64,000 nucleotides of DNA from Polynucleobacter difficilis (GCF_003065365.1 NZ_CP023276.1:1302001-1366000); one strand, 5' to 3'; positions 53,946-62,582 are shown, counted from the first letter of the stretch. Notes: generated by a model from the sequence alone, not told the origin. Numbers and translations are program-made.

Positions 53946-54956
53946 CTACTTAGCCCAATTCCGGCTAATGCCAGATTGAATTTCTGCCAGCACCGCATCG
54001 CCAACATCGATGCCTTGTGCCAGTGCAATTTCACGCTGCTTAAAACGCCGCTGTCCTGGTAATCGAACACCCGCATCGCTCGCCAATACTTTTAAAAAAT
54101 CACGCATGCGATTGGCGAAGACTTGACCGCCTGCAAGACCTGGATCAATAGTCAATAGAAGCTGACCAATGCGGGGGCGATTGCCCTGCGCATCAAAAAA
54201 AGAATCCGCTTCATACGAAAACCGGCTACCAGATAAGCCCACAACCAATAATTCGACGATAAGCGCTAAAAGAGCTCCTTTATCGCCACCCATTGGCACC
54301 ATCAGCCCCTTAAGCCCCTCATTTGGATTCGTGGTTGGCTTACCATCGATGGTTAAAGCCCACCCCTCGGGGATGGACTCCCCTTTTTTAGCGGCTACCA
54401 GCAGCTTACCGCGCGCAACAGCAGATAAGGACATATCAATCACAAGGGGATTAGCCTTGGCCACCGGAAAAGCCGCAGCGAGAGGATTGGTACCAAAGAT
54501 GGCTTTGCTGCCCCCTGCCATCGGCATGGCAGCAGGAGTATTTCCAAAAAGTAAGGAAATATACCCGGCACGGGCAGCTGCTTCGGTGTAATGACCGGCA
54601 ACACCAAAATGATGGCTATTCGTCACCGCTACAAGTCCTATGCCATTTTTTGAGGCCAAATTAACCGATAGATCGGTTGCCAGCTTAAGCGCAGGAAAGG
54701 CAAGTCCATCGCATGCATCCACCAACGCTGCCGCTGTTTTGTATTTAGTCGCTCTTGGCTTTGCACTTAACTCGATTCGCCCATTTTTAGCATGGCTTGC
54801 ATACTGACCTACCCGAGCTAGGCCATGGGATGCAAGGCCATCCGCCTCGGCTAAGGCCAAAAATTGAGCTGTTTCCATTGCCGCCTTGCGGTCAATCCCG
54901 CTGGCACGCAATCCAGACGACGCCAAATCGACAACCTGCTCGAATGTCATCTTCAT
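53946..54956 (-). CDS. comC: Malate/L-lactate dehydrogenase family protein, probable sulfolactate dehydrogenase ComC
   Basis: 336 residues, YlbC/YiaK-type NAD(P) oxidoreductase. Motifs AEADGLASHGLARVGQYASHAKNG, VTNSHHFGVAGHYTEAAARAGYISLLFGNTPA and GSKAIFGTNPLAAAFP are characteristic. In sulfolactate degraders ComC reduces 3-sulfopyruvate to (R)-sulfolactate, the SuyAB substrate. Overlaps the slcC stop by 4 bases (ATGA) and precedes suyA by 30 bases, which supports that role. Confidence 0.87.
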   Translation of the reverse strand: MKMTFEQVVDLASSGLRASGIDRKAAMETAQFLALAEADGLASHGLARVGQYASHAKNGRIELSAKPRATKYKTAAALVDACDGLAFPALKLATDLSVNLASKNGIGLVAVTNSHHFGVAGHYTEAAARAGYISLLFGNTPAAMPMAGGSKAIFGTNPLAAAFPVAKANPLVIDMSLSAVARGKLLVAAKKGESIPEGWALTIDGKPTTNPNEGLKGLMVPMGGDKGALLALIVELLVVGLSGSRFSYEADSFFDAQGNRPRIGQLLLTIDPGLAGGQVFANRMRDFLKVLASDAGVRLPGQRRFKQREIALAQGIDVGDAVLAEIQSGISRNWAK

Positions 54957-55888
54957 TTACTTCCCCCTAAAAACCGAATGATTTCATCTGCAATCATCTG
55001 ACTTACCCGATCATTGCTTTCGCTTGTTACGCCCGCAATATGTGGAGTAGCAATTAGATTAGTAAGTCCCGCGAAATGGGATAGATCAGTTGCAGGCTCT
55101 TTTTCAAAAACGTCCAAGGCTGCACCACCCAGACGACCAGAACGTAAGCGCTCAGCCAGCGCTTTTTCATTCACAATGCCACCACGAGCAGTATTGATTA
55201 AACAAGCGCCATGCTTCATTTTGTCTAAGATTTCCGCAGAAAATAAGCCGCGCGTTTCTGGCAAAAGGGGTAAGTGCAGGGTGACTGCGTCGCTGCATGC
55301 AAGCAATGAGTCCAATGGCAACATCGCAACGGAAGCATTGCCTAAGTCAACAGAGGTATTCTTAATCATCGGATCATAAGCAACGCATTTCAAACCAAAT
55401 GCCAGGGCCTTTTGTGCCGTAATGCGGCCAATGCTGCCAAACCCAACAATACCCAATGTCTTGCCCGTGAATTCATGGCAACTAGAAAAATGTGGGCGTG
55501 GCCAACTGCCTTCCAAGGTTTGGGTTGTAGCAGGCAAAAAGCCGCGGGTTAAGGCTAGCGCCGTACCAATCACGTATTCCGCAACCGACTCTGCATTCGC
55601 GCCAGTAGCCGGTATCACTTTAATGTTTCGCGCTGCACAGGCAGGTAACTCAATATTCTCCAGCCCCACTCCAAGGCGACCAACTACCTTTAAATTAGGG
55701 GCACCCTGTAGCAGCTCCTGATTGACTTGCGTCAAATTACGCACAATCAAGGCATCACTATTGTGCAGTGCAGAAATTAACTCAGAACGCTGCTTATAGC
55801 TATCCGGAGCATAAGTCACCTCATGCTTAGAACGCAGGGTTTCTAGGGCTTGACTTGTAATGAACTCAGAGATGAAAATAGATGACAT
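54953..55888 (-). CDS. slcC: D-2-hydroxyacid dehydrogenase family, probable (S)-sulfolactate dehydrogenase SlcC
   Basis: 311 residues. NAD-binding GIVGFGSIGR (about 149-158), catalytic arginine in NTARGGIVNEKAL, and histidine in TPHIAGVT, as in the SerA-like family. In Chromohalobacter the (S)-sulfolactate dehydrogenase SlcC belongs here; coupled to ComC it acts as a two-step racemase through sulfopyruvate. First gene of the slcC-comC-suyA-suyB-gntR run. No clear ribosome site is visible before the ATG; an inverted repeat ATCTA-N7-TAGAT lies immediately upstream. Confidence 0.87.
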   Translation of the reverse strand: MSSIFISEFITSQALETLRSKHEVTYAPDSYKQRSELISALHNSDALIVRNLTQVNQELLQGAPNLKVVGRLGVGLENIELPACAARNIKVIPATGANAESVAEYVIGTALALTRGFLPATTQTLEGSWPRPHFSSCHEFTGKTLGIVGFGSIGRITAQKALAFGLKCVAYDPMIKNTSVDLGNASVAMLPLDSLLACSDAVTLHLPLLPETRGLFSAEILDKMKHGACLINTARGGIVNEKALAERLRSGRLGGAALDVFEKEPATDLSHFAGLTNLIATPHIAGVTSESNDRVSQMIADEIIRFLGGSK

Positions 55889-55905
55889 ATCTACATCATA
55901 TAGAT
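55889..55905. promoter_or_regulatory. Inverted repeat abutting the slcC start
   Basis: ATCTA (55889-55893) and TAGAT (55901-55905), seven bases apart, directly upstream of the slcC ATG in the 157-base gap shared with a divergent Bug gene. Could be a GntR operator overlapping the translation start, but arms are short. No gene in 55889-56045. Confidence 0.3.
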
Positions 55906-56045
55906 GATTCAGATGTCTTGCAATACCCTAGTATATTTTTTGTTTTACTTGTATTGTTTAACGATGAAGTAAAGAAAGTATTCAAAACGCAGTGCCCATC
56001 AAAAACACGAAGATGTTTAATGGCTTTTAACAACAGGAGAGGTTC

Positions 56046-57035
56046 ATGGTTATGAAGAAAATGAATTCCATTAGAAGAAAAGCAATACAGTTATTTGGCT
56101 TGATGTTCATTATTGGATTTGGCTCAGTAGCACATGCCCAAAGCTGGCCAACAAAACCCATTAAGCTCATCATTCCCTTTGCGGCTGGAGGTACGACCGA
56201 TATTCTGGGGCGCCTACTTGCACAACAGTTAACTAAAGACCTCGGCCAAAATGTGATTGTCGAGAATAAAGGTGGCGCTGGCGGAAACATTGCCGCTGAA
56301 TTTGTTGCCCAATCGCCAGCGGATGGCTATACCATCATGCTTGCTTCGGGCAGCATGCTAACAGTCAATCCTTATCTATATAAAAATTTGCCTTTTAGTT
56401 ATTCGAATGACTTTGCCGTCATTACCAATGTAGCTAGCGGCCCTATGCTTCTTTCTGTTAGCAAAAAAATTCCCGCAAATAATCTGGCTGAATTTATTGC
56501 CTTCGCTAAAACTAAAGATCTTAATTTTGGCTCCGCAGGAATTGGCAGCCAGGTACATATGGCGGGCGAAAATCTAACCTATGCCGCCGGCATACCAGCT
56601 ACCCATATTCCATACAAGGGCGAGTCTGCTGCTCTGAATGATTTGGTTGCAGGTCAAATTGACTTTATGGTCGGCAACCTTACTGCCGCCACTGGCTTTG
56701 CTAAAGCCGGCCAAATCAAGCCGATTGGCGTTACCAGTGCGAAGCGTGTGCCACAACTGCCAAACGTACCAACGATTGCAGAGGGCGGAATCACAGGGTT
56801 TGAAAGCACAGGTTGGTTTGGTTTGGTTGCCCCTGCAAAAACACCCAAAATCATCTTAGATAAAATTTATGATGCCACTGTTAAGGCAGTTAAATCGGAA
56901 GCAATGCAAAAAAGTTTGGAAATCAATGGCCTCACTGCCGTTGTTAATACTCCAAAACAATTTACCGAGCAAATTCAAGCAGAGTCCGTTAACTGGGATA
57001 AGGTCATTAAAGGTCGCAAAATTCAAGCACGCTAA
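56046..57035 (+). CDS. Bug-family binding protein (3 of 3), divergent from slcC
   Basis: 329 residues. AGGAGAGG precedes the ATG at 56046. Signal peptide ends AHA-QSWP. Bug signature QSWPTKPIKLIIPFAAGGTTDILGR and ENKGGAGGNIAAEFVAQSPADG. In Chromohalobacter the sulfolactate importer SlcHFG is a tripartite tricarboxylate system, and SlcH is its Bug-type receptor; this protein may be the counterpart, but no TctA/TctB genes accompany it. A strong terminator follows. Confidence 0.92.
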   Translation: MVMKKMNSIRRKAIQLFGLMFIIGFGSVAHAQSWPTKPIKLIIPFAAGGTTDILGRLLAQQLTKDLGQNVIVENKGGAGGNIAAEFVAQSPADGYTIMLASGSMLTVNPYLYKNLPFSYSNDFAVITNVASGPMLLSVSKKIPANNLAEFIAFAKTKDLNFGSAGIGSQVHMAGENLTYAAGIPATHIPYKGESAALNDLVAGQIDFMVGNLTAATGFAKAGQIKPIGVTSAKRVPQLPNVPTIAEGGITGFESTGWFGLVAPAKTPKIILDKIYDATVKAVKSEAMQKSLEINGLTAVVNTPKQFTEQIQAESVNWDKVIKGRKIQAR

Positions 57036-57060
57036 TGCTATAAATTATTGACCCCACTTA

Positions 57061-57092
57061 AAGCCACGAATACGTTCGTGGCTTTTTTTTTG
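57061..57092 (+). terminator. Intrinsic terminator after the third Bug gene
   Basis: Arms AAGCCACGAA (57061-57070) and TTCGTGGCTT (57075-57084), 4-base loop, then a long T run. It separates the Bug gene from the convergent TauE/SafE gene. Confidence 0.9.
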
Positions 57093-57096
57093 CGTA

Positions 57097-57906
57097 TTAC
57101 TGGAACCAATCGGTAACTTGACGGAGTAACAACATCGTCCCTGAGAATATGAGGATAAGGCCCACCGAACGCTTCATTGCGGTTTGACTTAACTTCGTGT
57201 GGAATTTAGTGCCTGCTGCGATTCCGATAAAAAGTGGCGTAGCTAAAACAGCAGCCAAGATAAAGACATCTAAACTCAATATCAAGCCCACTGCCACCAT
57301 AAAAATAAGGCGCAGTATTGTCAGCATAAAGATAGCAAATGCCATGGTTGCCCGCACCACCTTCGGATCGGAAATGCGCATACCCAAGTAAGAGACATAT
57401 ATTGGTCCGCCGGTCGCAAATAAGGCAGTGAAAATCCCCCCGGCCGTTCCAAATGGAAGAGCCCACCATTTATGTATCGCTATGTGCTCTGTTGAACTTT
57501 TCTGAAATAGAATGCGCAAACCATTGGCCGCCGCAAAAAGACCTAAGGTTAAGAGCAATGGCTCACTGGGAGAATTCATTAATAAGGCGATTCCAATAGC
57601 CATGCCAATTAAGGTGAATGGGAATAACCAAACCAGCTCTTTTTTATTTGCGTCACCGGATACTTTTCGCCCTAAATAAAGTGAGGCGCAAATATCCATC
57701 AACACCATCATCGGAACAACGGTAGTCAAGGGATACAACTGAACCAATAGAGGGACGGCAACAATTGAGGACCCAAAACCAGACACGCCAAAAATAAAAT
57801 AGGCGCAAAAGGTAATAAGCACCGCAAGCGTTACTGGAATGGGCTGTAGGATCTCAAAAATAAATGGCCACCGGTTTCTTGCAAGAGAATTAAGCTGGCT
57901 CTGCAA
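57097..57906 (-). CDS. TauE/SafE-family anion exporter (2 of 2)
   Basis: 269 residues if the TTG at 57904-57906 is the start; the next ATGs (about residue 66) would remove two helices, so an alternative start codon is needed. About eight membrane helices, with FGVSGFGSSIVAVPLLVQL in repeat one and FATGGPIYVSYLGMR in repeat two. It overlaps the end of the flavoprotein gene by 17 bases, so it is translationally coupled to the SDH-like operon rather than to the sulfolactate operon. Exported ion is probably sulfite or an organic acid; not provable here. Confidence 0.82.
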   Translation of the reverse strand: MQSQLNSLARNRWPFIFEILQPIPVTLAVLITFCAYFIFGVSGFGSSIVAVPLLVQLYPLTTVVPMMVLMDICASLYLGRKVSGDANKKELVWLFPFTLIGMAIGIALLMNSPSEPLLLTLGLFAAANGLRILFQKSSTEHIAIHKWWALPFGTAGGIFTALFATGGPIYVSYLGMRISDPKVVRATMAFAIFMLTILRLIFMVAVGLILSLDVFILAAVLATPLFIGIAAGTKFHTKLSQTAMKRSVGLILIFSGTMLLLRQVTDWFQ

Positions 57907-59626
57907 CCAAAATGGTCTCGCCTGGCTTTACGCGATTAAAGATAACAGGCCTATTTTCAATCATTAACTCCTCATTGAGTAGCTTCACCGCAGTAAAGTA
58001 AGAGGTATCGAGATCACCAGGCTCAGGGAAGTCTTCACGGTAATGCGCACCGCGTGAATTTTCCCGGACAATCGCAGCCTCAGTAACGGATTTACTTACC
58101 AAGATCAGATTGCGTAAATTCATCCAGTCTTGCCATGTCAGGTTGTATGCGCGCTGCAAGTCACCCACACCCATCTGGTTTAGGGAGCGATCCAATTCGT
58201 CTAGTTTTGTACGGGCCTGATACAGGCTTTCTTTGCTACGCGAAATTCCAACGTCATTCCACATCACTTCCGCTAGCGCATCGCGTATTTGCTCAATATC
58301 ACCGGGCGCACGCTCCAGCGGCGCTTCATGTGCTTTGATGCTTGCGGCTACTTCCGCCATATTGCACTTGGCCAATGGCTGATTGACCACCCACTTAGCC
58401 ATAACATCGCCGGCAATTCCGCCAAATACAGTGGAATTGGCGACGCCATTACCGCCTAGGCGGTTAGCACCATGCACTCCCCCAGTATCCTCGCCAGCCG
58501 CAAATAGGCCAGGCAAATCGGTGCTGCAATCTGGCTTAAACACCAGGCCTCCCATCATGTAATGGGCGGTTGGAACAACCTCAACCATGTCTTCGGCTAA
58601 ATTAAATCCGCTATCTGCACAGCGCTCAACCATCCCCTTAAACAATTTCCGGACAGTTTCTGGGCCAAGGTGGCTCATCTGAATATAGACACCACCATTG
58701 GGCGTTGCTCGCCCAGCCCGTATCTCGGAATTAATTGAACGTGAAACGATATCGCGGGTTGCGCGCTCATTGCGCGAATCATAGTTACCCATGAAGCGCT
58801 CTTTGTTACCGTTCAGCAAATATCCGCCCGCCCCACGCAAACCTTCCTCAAGAACGGTGCCGGTCATGCGGGTGTCAGGTCCTGCCAACAGTCCAGTGGG
58901 ATGAAACTGCACCATCTCCATATCCCGTAGTACCAAGCCTGCTCGGAGCGCCATCGCCAAGCCATCGCAACTCTTATCACCCGATGGGGTATGGTATTTG
59001 TACATGGTGGGCCCACCACCGGTAGCCAGTAAAACCGCCTTGGCGCGAACCAAGGTAAATTGACCCGTTTGCATATCCAGCATGAGAACGCCTGCTAGTG
59101 ATTTACCATCCTCGCTGCGAATTAACTCCACGGCACGGAATTCCTCAAGACGATGAATACCACGTGCCCATACCTGCTCGGCCAATCGGTTGATAATTTC
59201 AATGCCAGTTAAGTCACCCTTATGCACAGTGCGATCAAAGGTCTGGCCTGCGAAGGCTTTTTGATGAATCGTGCCATCGGGGTTGCGATCAAAAAAGCAT
59301 CCTAGCTCATTCTCGAGTTCTCGAATGCGCTCTACCGAAATACTCGCTAGAGTCCAGGCCAAGTCTTGATCACATAACCACTTACCGCCTTCGATGGTAT
59401 CCATAAAATGACGCTCCACCGAATCACCTTCAGCCAAGGCTACGTTATATCCACCTTGCACCATACGAGTACAACCGCATTTACCTAAAAGACCTTTAAC
59501 CGCAATCGTAATGTGTAAATTGGGGTTGGTTTGATGCGCATGGAGGGCCGCAAAAAGACCTGCCCCGCCGGAACCCAAAATTAAGATATCCGTTTCTAAG
59601 GTCTTGATATTGAGGGGCGCATTCAT
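57890..59626 (-). CDS. Succinate dehydrogenase/fumarate reductase-like flavoprotein
   Basis: 578 residues. FAD-binding GSGGAG at 18-23. Dicarboxylate-site motifs are present: VQFHPTG, EEGLRGAGGYLLN, HYMMGG and NRLGGNGVANS. The position of the covalent-FAD histidine (S-H-T in SdhA/FrdA, five residues before QGG) is Cys52 in GCTRMVQGG, so FAD should be non-covalent. With the Fe-S and two anchor subunits encoded upstream it forms a membrane complex that oxidises or reduces a succinate-like acid. It overlaps the hydratase small-subunit stop by 4 bases. Confidence 0.88.
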   Translation of the reverse strand: MNAPLNIKTLETDILILGSGGAGLFAALHAHQTNPNLHITIAVKGLLGKCGCTRMVQGGYNVALAEGDSVERHFMDTIEGGKWLCDQDLAWTLASISVERIRELENELGCFFDRNPDGTIHQKAFAGQTFDRTVHKGDLTGIEIINRLAEQVWARGIHRLEEFRAVELIRSEDGKSLAGVLMLDMQTGQFTLVRAKAVLLATGGGPTMYKYHTPSGDKSCDGLAMALRAGLVLRDMEMVQFHPTGLLAGPDTRMTGTVLEEGLRGAGGYLLNGNKERFMGNYDSRNERATRDIVSRSINSEIRAGRATPNGGVYIQMSHLGPETVRKLFKGMVERCADSGFNLAEDMVEVVPTAHYMMGGLVFKPDCSTDLPGLFAAGEDTGGVHGANRLGGNGVANSTVFGGIAGDVMAKWVVNQPLAKCNMAEVAASIKAHEAPLERAPGDIEQIRDALAEVMWNDVGISRSKESLYQARTKLDELDRSLNQMGVGDLQRAYNLTWQDWMNLRNLILVSKSVTEAAIVRENSRGAHYREDFPEPGDLDTSYFTAVKLLNEELMIENRPVIFNRVKPGETILVAEPA

Positions 59627-60234
59627 GATTCGATTCCTAAGCTTTTGAGTACATCAATCTTATTACGCGCTACGTCACCTTTGACTTCTTGATAGATGCT
59701 GCCGCCGTGGCTATCCATCGCCACCAAGAGCGGGCCAAAGTCACGAATCTTAAATCGCCAGAGTGACTCTGGATTGAGATCATCCATATCGACGTCTTCG
59801 ATTTTTTCAATCCAAGTCGTTTCTAAGGCAGCGGTACCCCCAATAATCGCTAAGTAAACACCGCCGAGTTCGGCAAATGCCTTGGAGGAGCCTTCGCGCA
59901 TACCTCCTTTACCTACAATCATGCGAACACCATTCTGCGCCATTAGGGGCTGGGTGAAGCGCTCCATGCGATCGGACGTAGTTGTACCAATGCAAATAGG
60001 CTCATACCCCGCTGGAAATTCAGGGCTGATTGGCACCTTGCGAACATTGGGCGCAGTATGAATGACGGCATGGCCAGTTAGGTCAAACTTGGTCTTGCGA
60101 TCATGATCAAACATGTGAATCTGAGTGGCGTCCCGAATGCCAAAGAGGGTATTCTGCAGTGTTACCGTATCGTTGATTTTTAAGCGACGGATGTCAGATT
60201 CGCTGACAGGGGTGGGTAAATAGTAATGTGCCAT
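59623..60234 (-). CDS. Class I fumarase-type hydratase, small (beta) subunit
   Basis: 203 residues, C-terminal half of class I fumarase / L-tartrate dehydratase TtdB-type. The usual R-D-x-A-H-K-R stretch is here RDATQIHMF (residues 34-42), with a glutamine at the histidine place. VGKGGMREGSSKAFAELGGVYLAIIGGTAAL is conserved. Together with the alpha subunit it hydrates a fumarate-like acid or dehydrates a malate/tartrate-like acid. The gap to the alpha gene is 8 bases. Confidence 0.87.
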   Translation of the reverse strand: MAHYYLPTPVSESDIRRLKINDTVTLQNTLFGIRDATQIHMFDHDRKTKFDLTGHAVIHTAPNVRKVPISPEFPAGYEPICIGTTTSDRMERFTQPLMAQNGVRMIVGKGGMREGSSKAFAELGGVYLAIIGGTAALETTWIEKIEDVDMDDLNPESLWRFKIRDFGPLLVAMDSHGGSIYQEVKGDVARNKIDVLKSLGIES

Positions 60235-60242
60235 TGCTCTTC

Positions 60243-61118
60243 CTAGAATCCGTACTCAACACCGCTGGGCGTGAAGGTGGCACGCGCACGTCTTGCCGAA
60301 TGGCATTGCATATTGACCGCTACTGGGTTCATCGTAATGTGGGTTGCAGCCAATTCGACGTGGACTGCAAACGCAGTGCCGTCACCACCCAAGCCCTGCG
60401 GGCCAATACCAAGGCGATTGACGGCTGCACTGAGTTCTTGCTCCAGTTTTGCGCCCTCCGCATCGACGCAGGCACTGCCGATTGGGCGGGTAGCAGCGCG
60501 TTTAGCCATGGCCACACACTGATCCGACGTTCCACCAACACCAACTCCAACGATGGTGGGCGGGCAGGTCTTCCCTCCTGATGCAACAACACTCTCAATC
60601 ACAAATGCCTTCACTCCCAAAATGCCCTCTGCAGGGATGGCCATCTTAAGATAGGAGTTGTTCTCTGAGCCACTGCCCTTTGGAATCATTTCAATCTCAA
60701 CCACCTCATTGTCAGAGCTGAAATCAAGATGTATTGCTGGCATATCAATGCCGCAGGATGTATGGTTATTTTTACGGGTGATCGGATGTACTACTGAAGA
60801 GCGGAGTGGATATTCCGTAGTGGCGCGCTCGCACCCTTTACGAATGGCAGCTTTTAATGCCATGCCATCAAACTCGACATTACGGCCAATCTTGACGTTG
60901 TAGATCGGTAAACCCGTATCCTGGCAGAGTAAATTATCTTCCCGCTCCGCTACGGCGATATTGGTGACCATGGTTTGCAAGACAACCTGAGCGCGCTGAT
61001 CTGTTTCGGATTGATTCAAACGATCGATGCCCTGCTTCACATCGTCTGGTAATTTTTTTAATGCGCGGATGTAGAGCTCTTTACAAGCATCCTCAACCAT
61101 ATTCATCTGTAACTGCAT
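60243..61118 (-). CDS. Class I fumarase-type hydratase, large (alpha) subunit
   Basis: 291 residues from ATG 61116-61118 (MQLQMNMVED), which has a GGGGG ribosome site; a longer frame to 61196 intrudes into the upstream anchor gene. The [4Fe-4S] cysteines include Cys65 (LLCQDTGLPI) and Cys185 (SGGKTCPPTIVGVG-like block). Fumarase or tartrate dehydratase family. Adjacent to an SDH-like complex, so a two-step oxidation plus hydration path (succinate to malate, or a substituted version) is implied. Confidence 0.9.
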   Translation of the reverse strand: MQLQMNMVEDACKELYIRALKKLPDDVKQGIDRLNQSETDQRAQVVLQTMVTNIAVAEREDNLLCQDTGLPIYNVKIGRNVEFDGMALKAAIRKGCERATTEYPLRSSVVHPITRKNNHTSCGIDMPAIHLDFSSDNEVVEIEMIPKGSGSENNSYLKMAIPAEGILGVKAFVIESVVASGGKTCPPTIVGVGVGGTSDQCVAMAKRAATRPIGSACVDAEGAKLEQELSAAVNRLGIGPQGLGGDGTAFAVHVELAATHITMNPVAVNMQCHSARRARATFTPSGVEYGF

Positions 61119-61129
61119 ACTGCCCCCAA

Positions 61130-61489
61130 TTAATCTGCTAATGCTAAAAATAATAGGCCGGAGATAATCGAGATCACGATGGCCGCCTGAATCCAACCCT
61201 TACGTAATCCACGCCACGCGCCAAACTCAATCATCAGAAGGCGGACGCCGCCCACTAAGTGAACCGTTAATAGGGTCACCAAGCCCCACTCACCGAATTT
61301 CACTACCCAAAAATCAGTCAGCTTCAAGTAGCGATCGAGCTCATCGGCCCCAAACAGGGATTGGGACAACAAAAAGAAGTGAATAGGCAAAAAACAGGCG
61401 AGCAAAAGACCTGAAATCCGGTGCGCCATATAGATAAAGTAGGACAGGTGTGATTTGGCGCGGTGATCCAGCCTTGGTCTGCTACTCAT
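61130..61489 (-). CDS. SDH-like cytochrome b/anchor subunit
   Basis: 119 residues, three membrane helices (about 22-43, 66-88, 97-116). Resembles SdhC: MAHRISGLLLACFLPIHFFLL, with a histidine in the first helix (His37) and another in HLVGGVRLL that may ligate heme. Its start overlaps the stop of the other anchor gene by 4 bases. Confidence 0.82.
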   Translation of the reverse strand: MSSRPRLDHRAKSHLSYFIYMAHRISGLLLACFLPIHFFLLSQSLFGADELDRYLKLTDFWVVKFGEWGLVTLLTVHLVGGVRLLMIEFGAWRGLRKGWIQAAIVISIISGLLFLALAD

Positions 61490-61854
61490 CGTCCCACTCC
61501 ACCCGTAAAGACACCAATCACGGCAGCGGTTCCCAATACCAATATCAGGACAGCCAAAACCCAGGGCAATACGATCAAACCACTAGAGCGCGGGAAGTTC
61601 TCACGCAAAATATTGGCCAAACCAATCGGCGCATGTACAAAGCAAGCCAACACAAATACTTCATAAAAAATAGCAAATAGCCAATTACCTTGAGTGCGGC
61701 CTAAGATCTCGCCCGCAGTAAGGCCGCCGCGGATGGCGTAAAACATAATAAATAAATGAATCGCTACACACAAACCGAGTACCATGGCGCTGATGCGCTG
61801 GGCATACCAGAGTCTCGCTTGTAGGAGTGCGGTATTGCTAATCGCCAAACTCAC
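61486..61854 (-). CDS. SDH-like second membrane anchor subunit
   Basis: 122 residues, three membrane helices (about 22-43, 60-80, 93-115). QRISAMVLGLCVAIHLFIMFYAIRGG and FVHAPIGLANILRE supply histidines that could bind heme or shape the quinone pocket. It overlaps the Fe-S subunit stop by 4 bases, indicating tight translational coupling across the operon. Confidence 0.82.
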   Translation of the reverse strand: MSLAISNTALLQARLWYAQRISAMVLGLCVAIHLFIMFYAIRGGLTAGEILGRTQGNWLFAIFYEVFVLACFVHAPIGLANILRENFPRSSGLIVLPWVLAVLILVLGTAAVIGVFTGGVGR

Positions 61855-62582
61855 AACTTACCCCATTTCGTACCGCGCACAGCAGCCCTAGCCACTAGCT
61901 TTTTCAAGCCCGAAATGCCAGCAGTCGGCTCTAGCTGCTTAGGGCAGCGCTCTGTACAGCTGCCATGGGTGTGGCAGGTATGGCAACCCGCATCACCCGC
62001 TACTGCACGCAGTCGATCCAATTGCTGTGTATCCCGCACATCGTTGGTCAGGGTCCAAGCGCGATTGAGCGCAGCTGGCCCTAAATAATCAGAGCGACTG
62101 GCTACCACATCGCATGATGCATAACAGACAGCGCAGCCAATGCACTCAATACCGGCATTGGCTAGTTGGCGCTCCTCTGAATCGGGCTTTACGATGGCAA
62201 AATCATCGTGGCGCGTTTGCTCGCCCTTGAAAAACCCAACTGCCCCTTTCCATTTATTAAAAAACTCACGCATATCCGTTGCGAGGTCTTTAATGACAGG
62301 TAAGTTATTCAGTGGTGCAATCTCGAGGGAATCGCCCTCCACAATCTTTGCAACGTGGGTACGGCAGGTCCAGCGCGCCACTCCATTGACCGTCATTGCG
62401 CATGAACCACACATCCCGACTCGACAAGCAAACCGATAGCTCAGGGTTGGATCTAGCTTACGCTGAATGTAGGTCACCACATCCAAAACAGTTTGATTGG
62501 AATTACGCGGCACAAGGTACTCAACAAACTCGCCTTGCTCGGCTCCGCGCCATACTTTGACTTTGAGGTTTACGGTAGACAT
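61851..62582 (-). CDS. SDH/fumarate reductase-like iron-sulfur subunit
   Basis: 243 residues from ATG 62580-62582 (MSTVNLKVKVWRG); a longer open frame to 62774 would overlap the LysR gene and has no family support. [2Fe-2S] motif CRVGMCGSCAMTVNGVARWTC, [4Fe-4S] motif CIGCAVCYASCDVV, [3Fe-4S] motif CHTCHTHGSCTERCPKQL. First gene of a six-gene operon with the hydratase and flavoprotein genes plus TauE/SafE. Confidence 0.92.
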   Translation of the reverse strand: MSTVNLKVKVWRGAEQGEFVEYLVPRNSNQTVLDVVTYIQRKLDPTLSYRFACRVGMCGSCAMTVNGVARWTCRTHVAKIVEGDSLEIAPLNNLPVIKDLATDMREFFNKWKGAVGFFKGEQTRHDDFAIVKPDSEERQLANAGIECIGCAVCYASCDVVASRSDYLGPAALNRAWTLTNDVRDTQQLDRLRAVAGDAGCHTCHTHGSCTERCPKQLEPTAGISGLKKLVARAAVRGTKWGKL

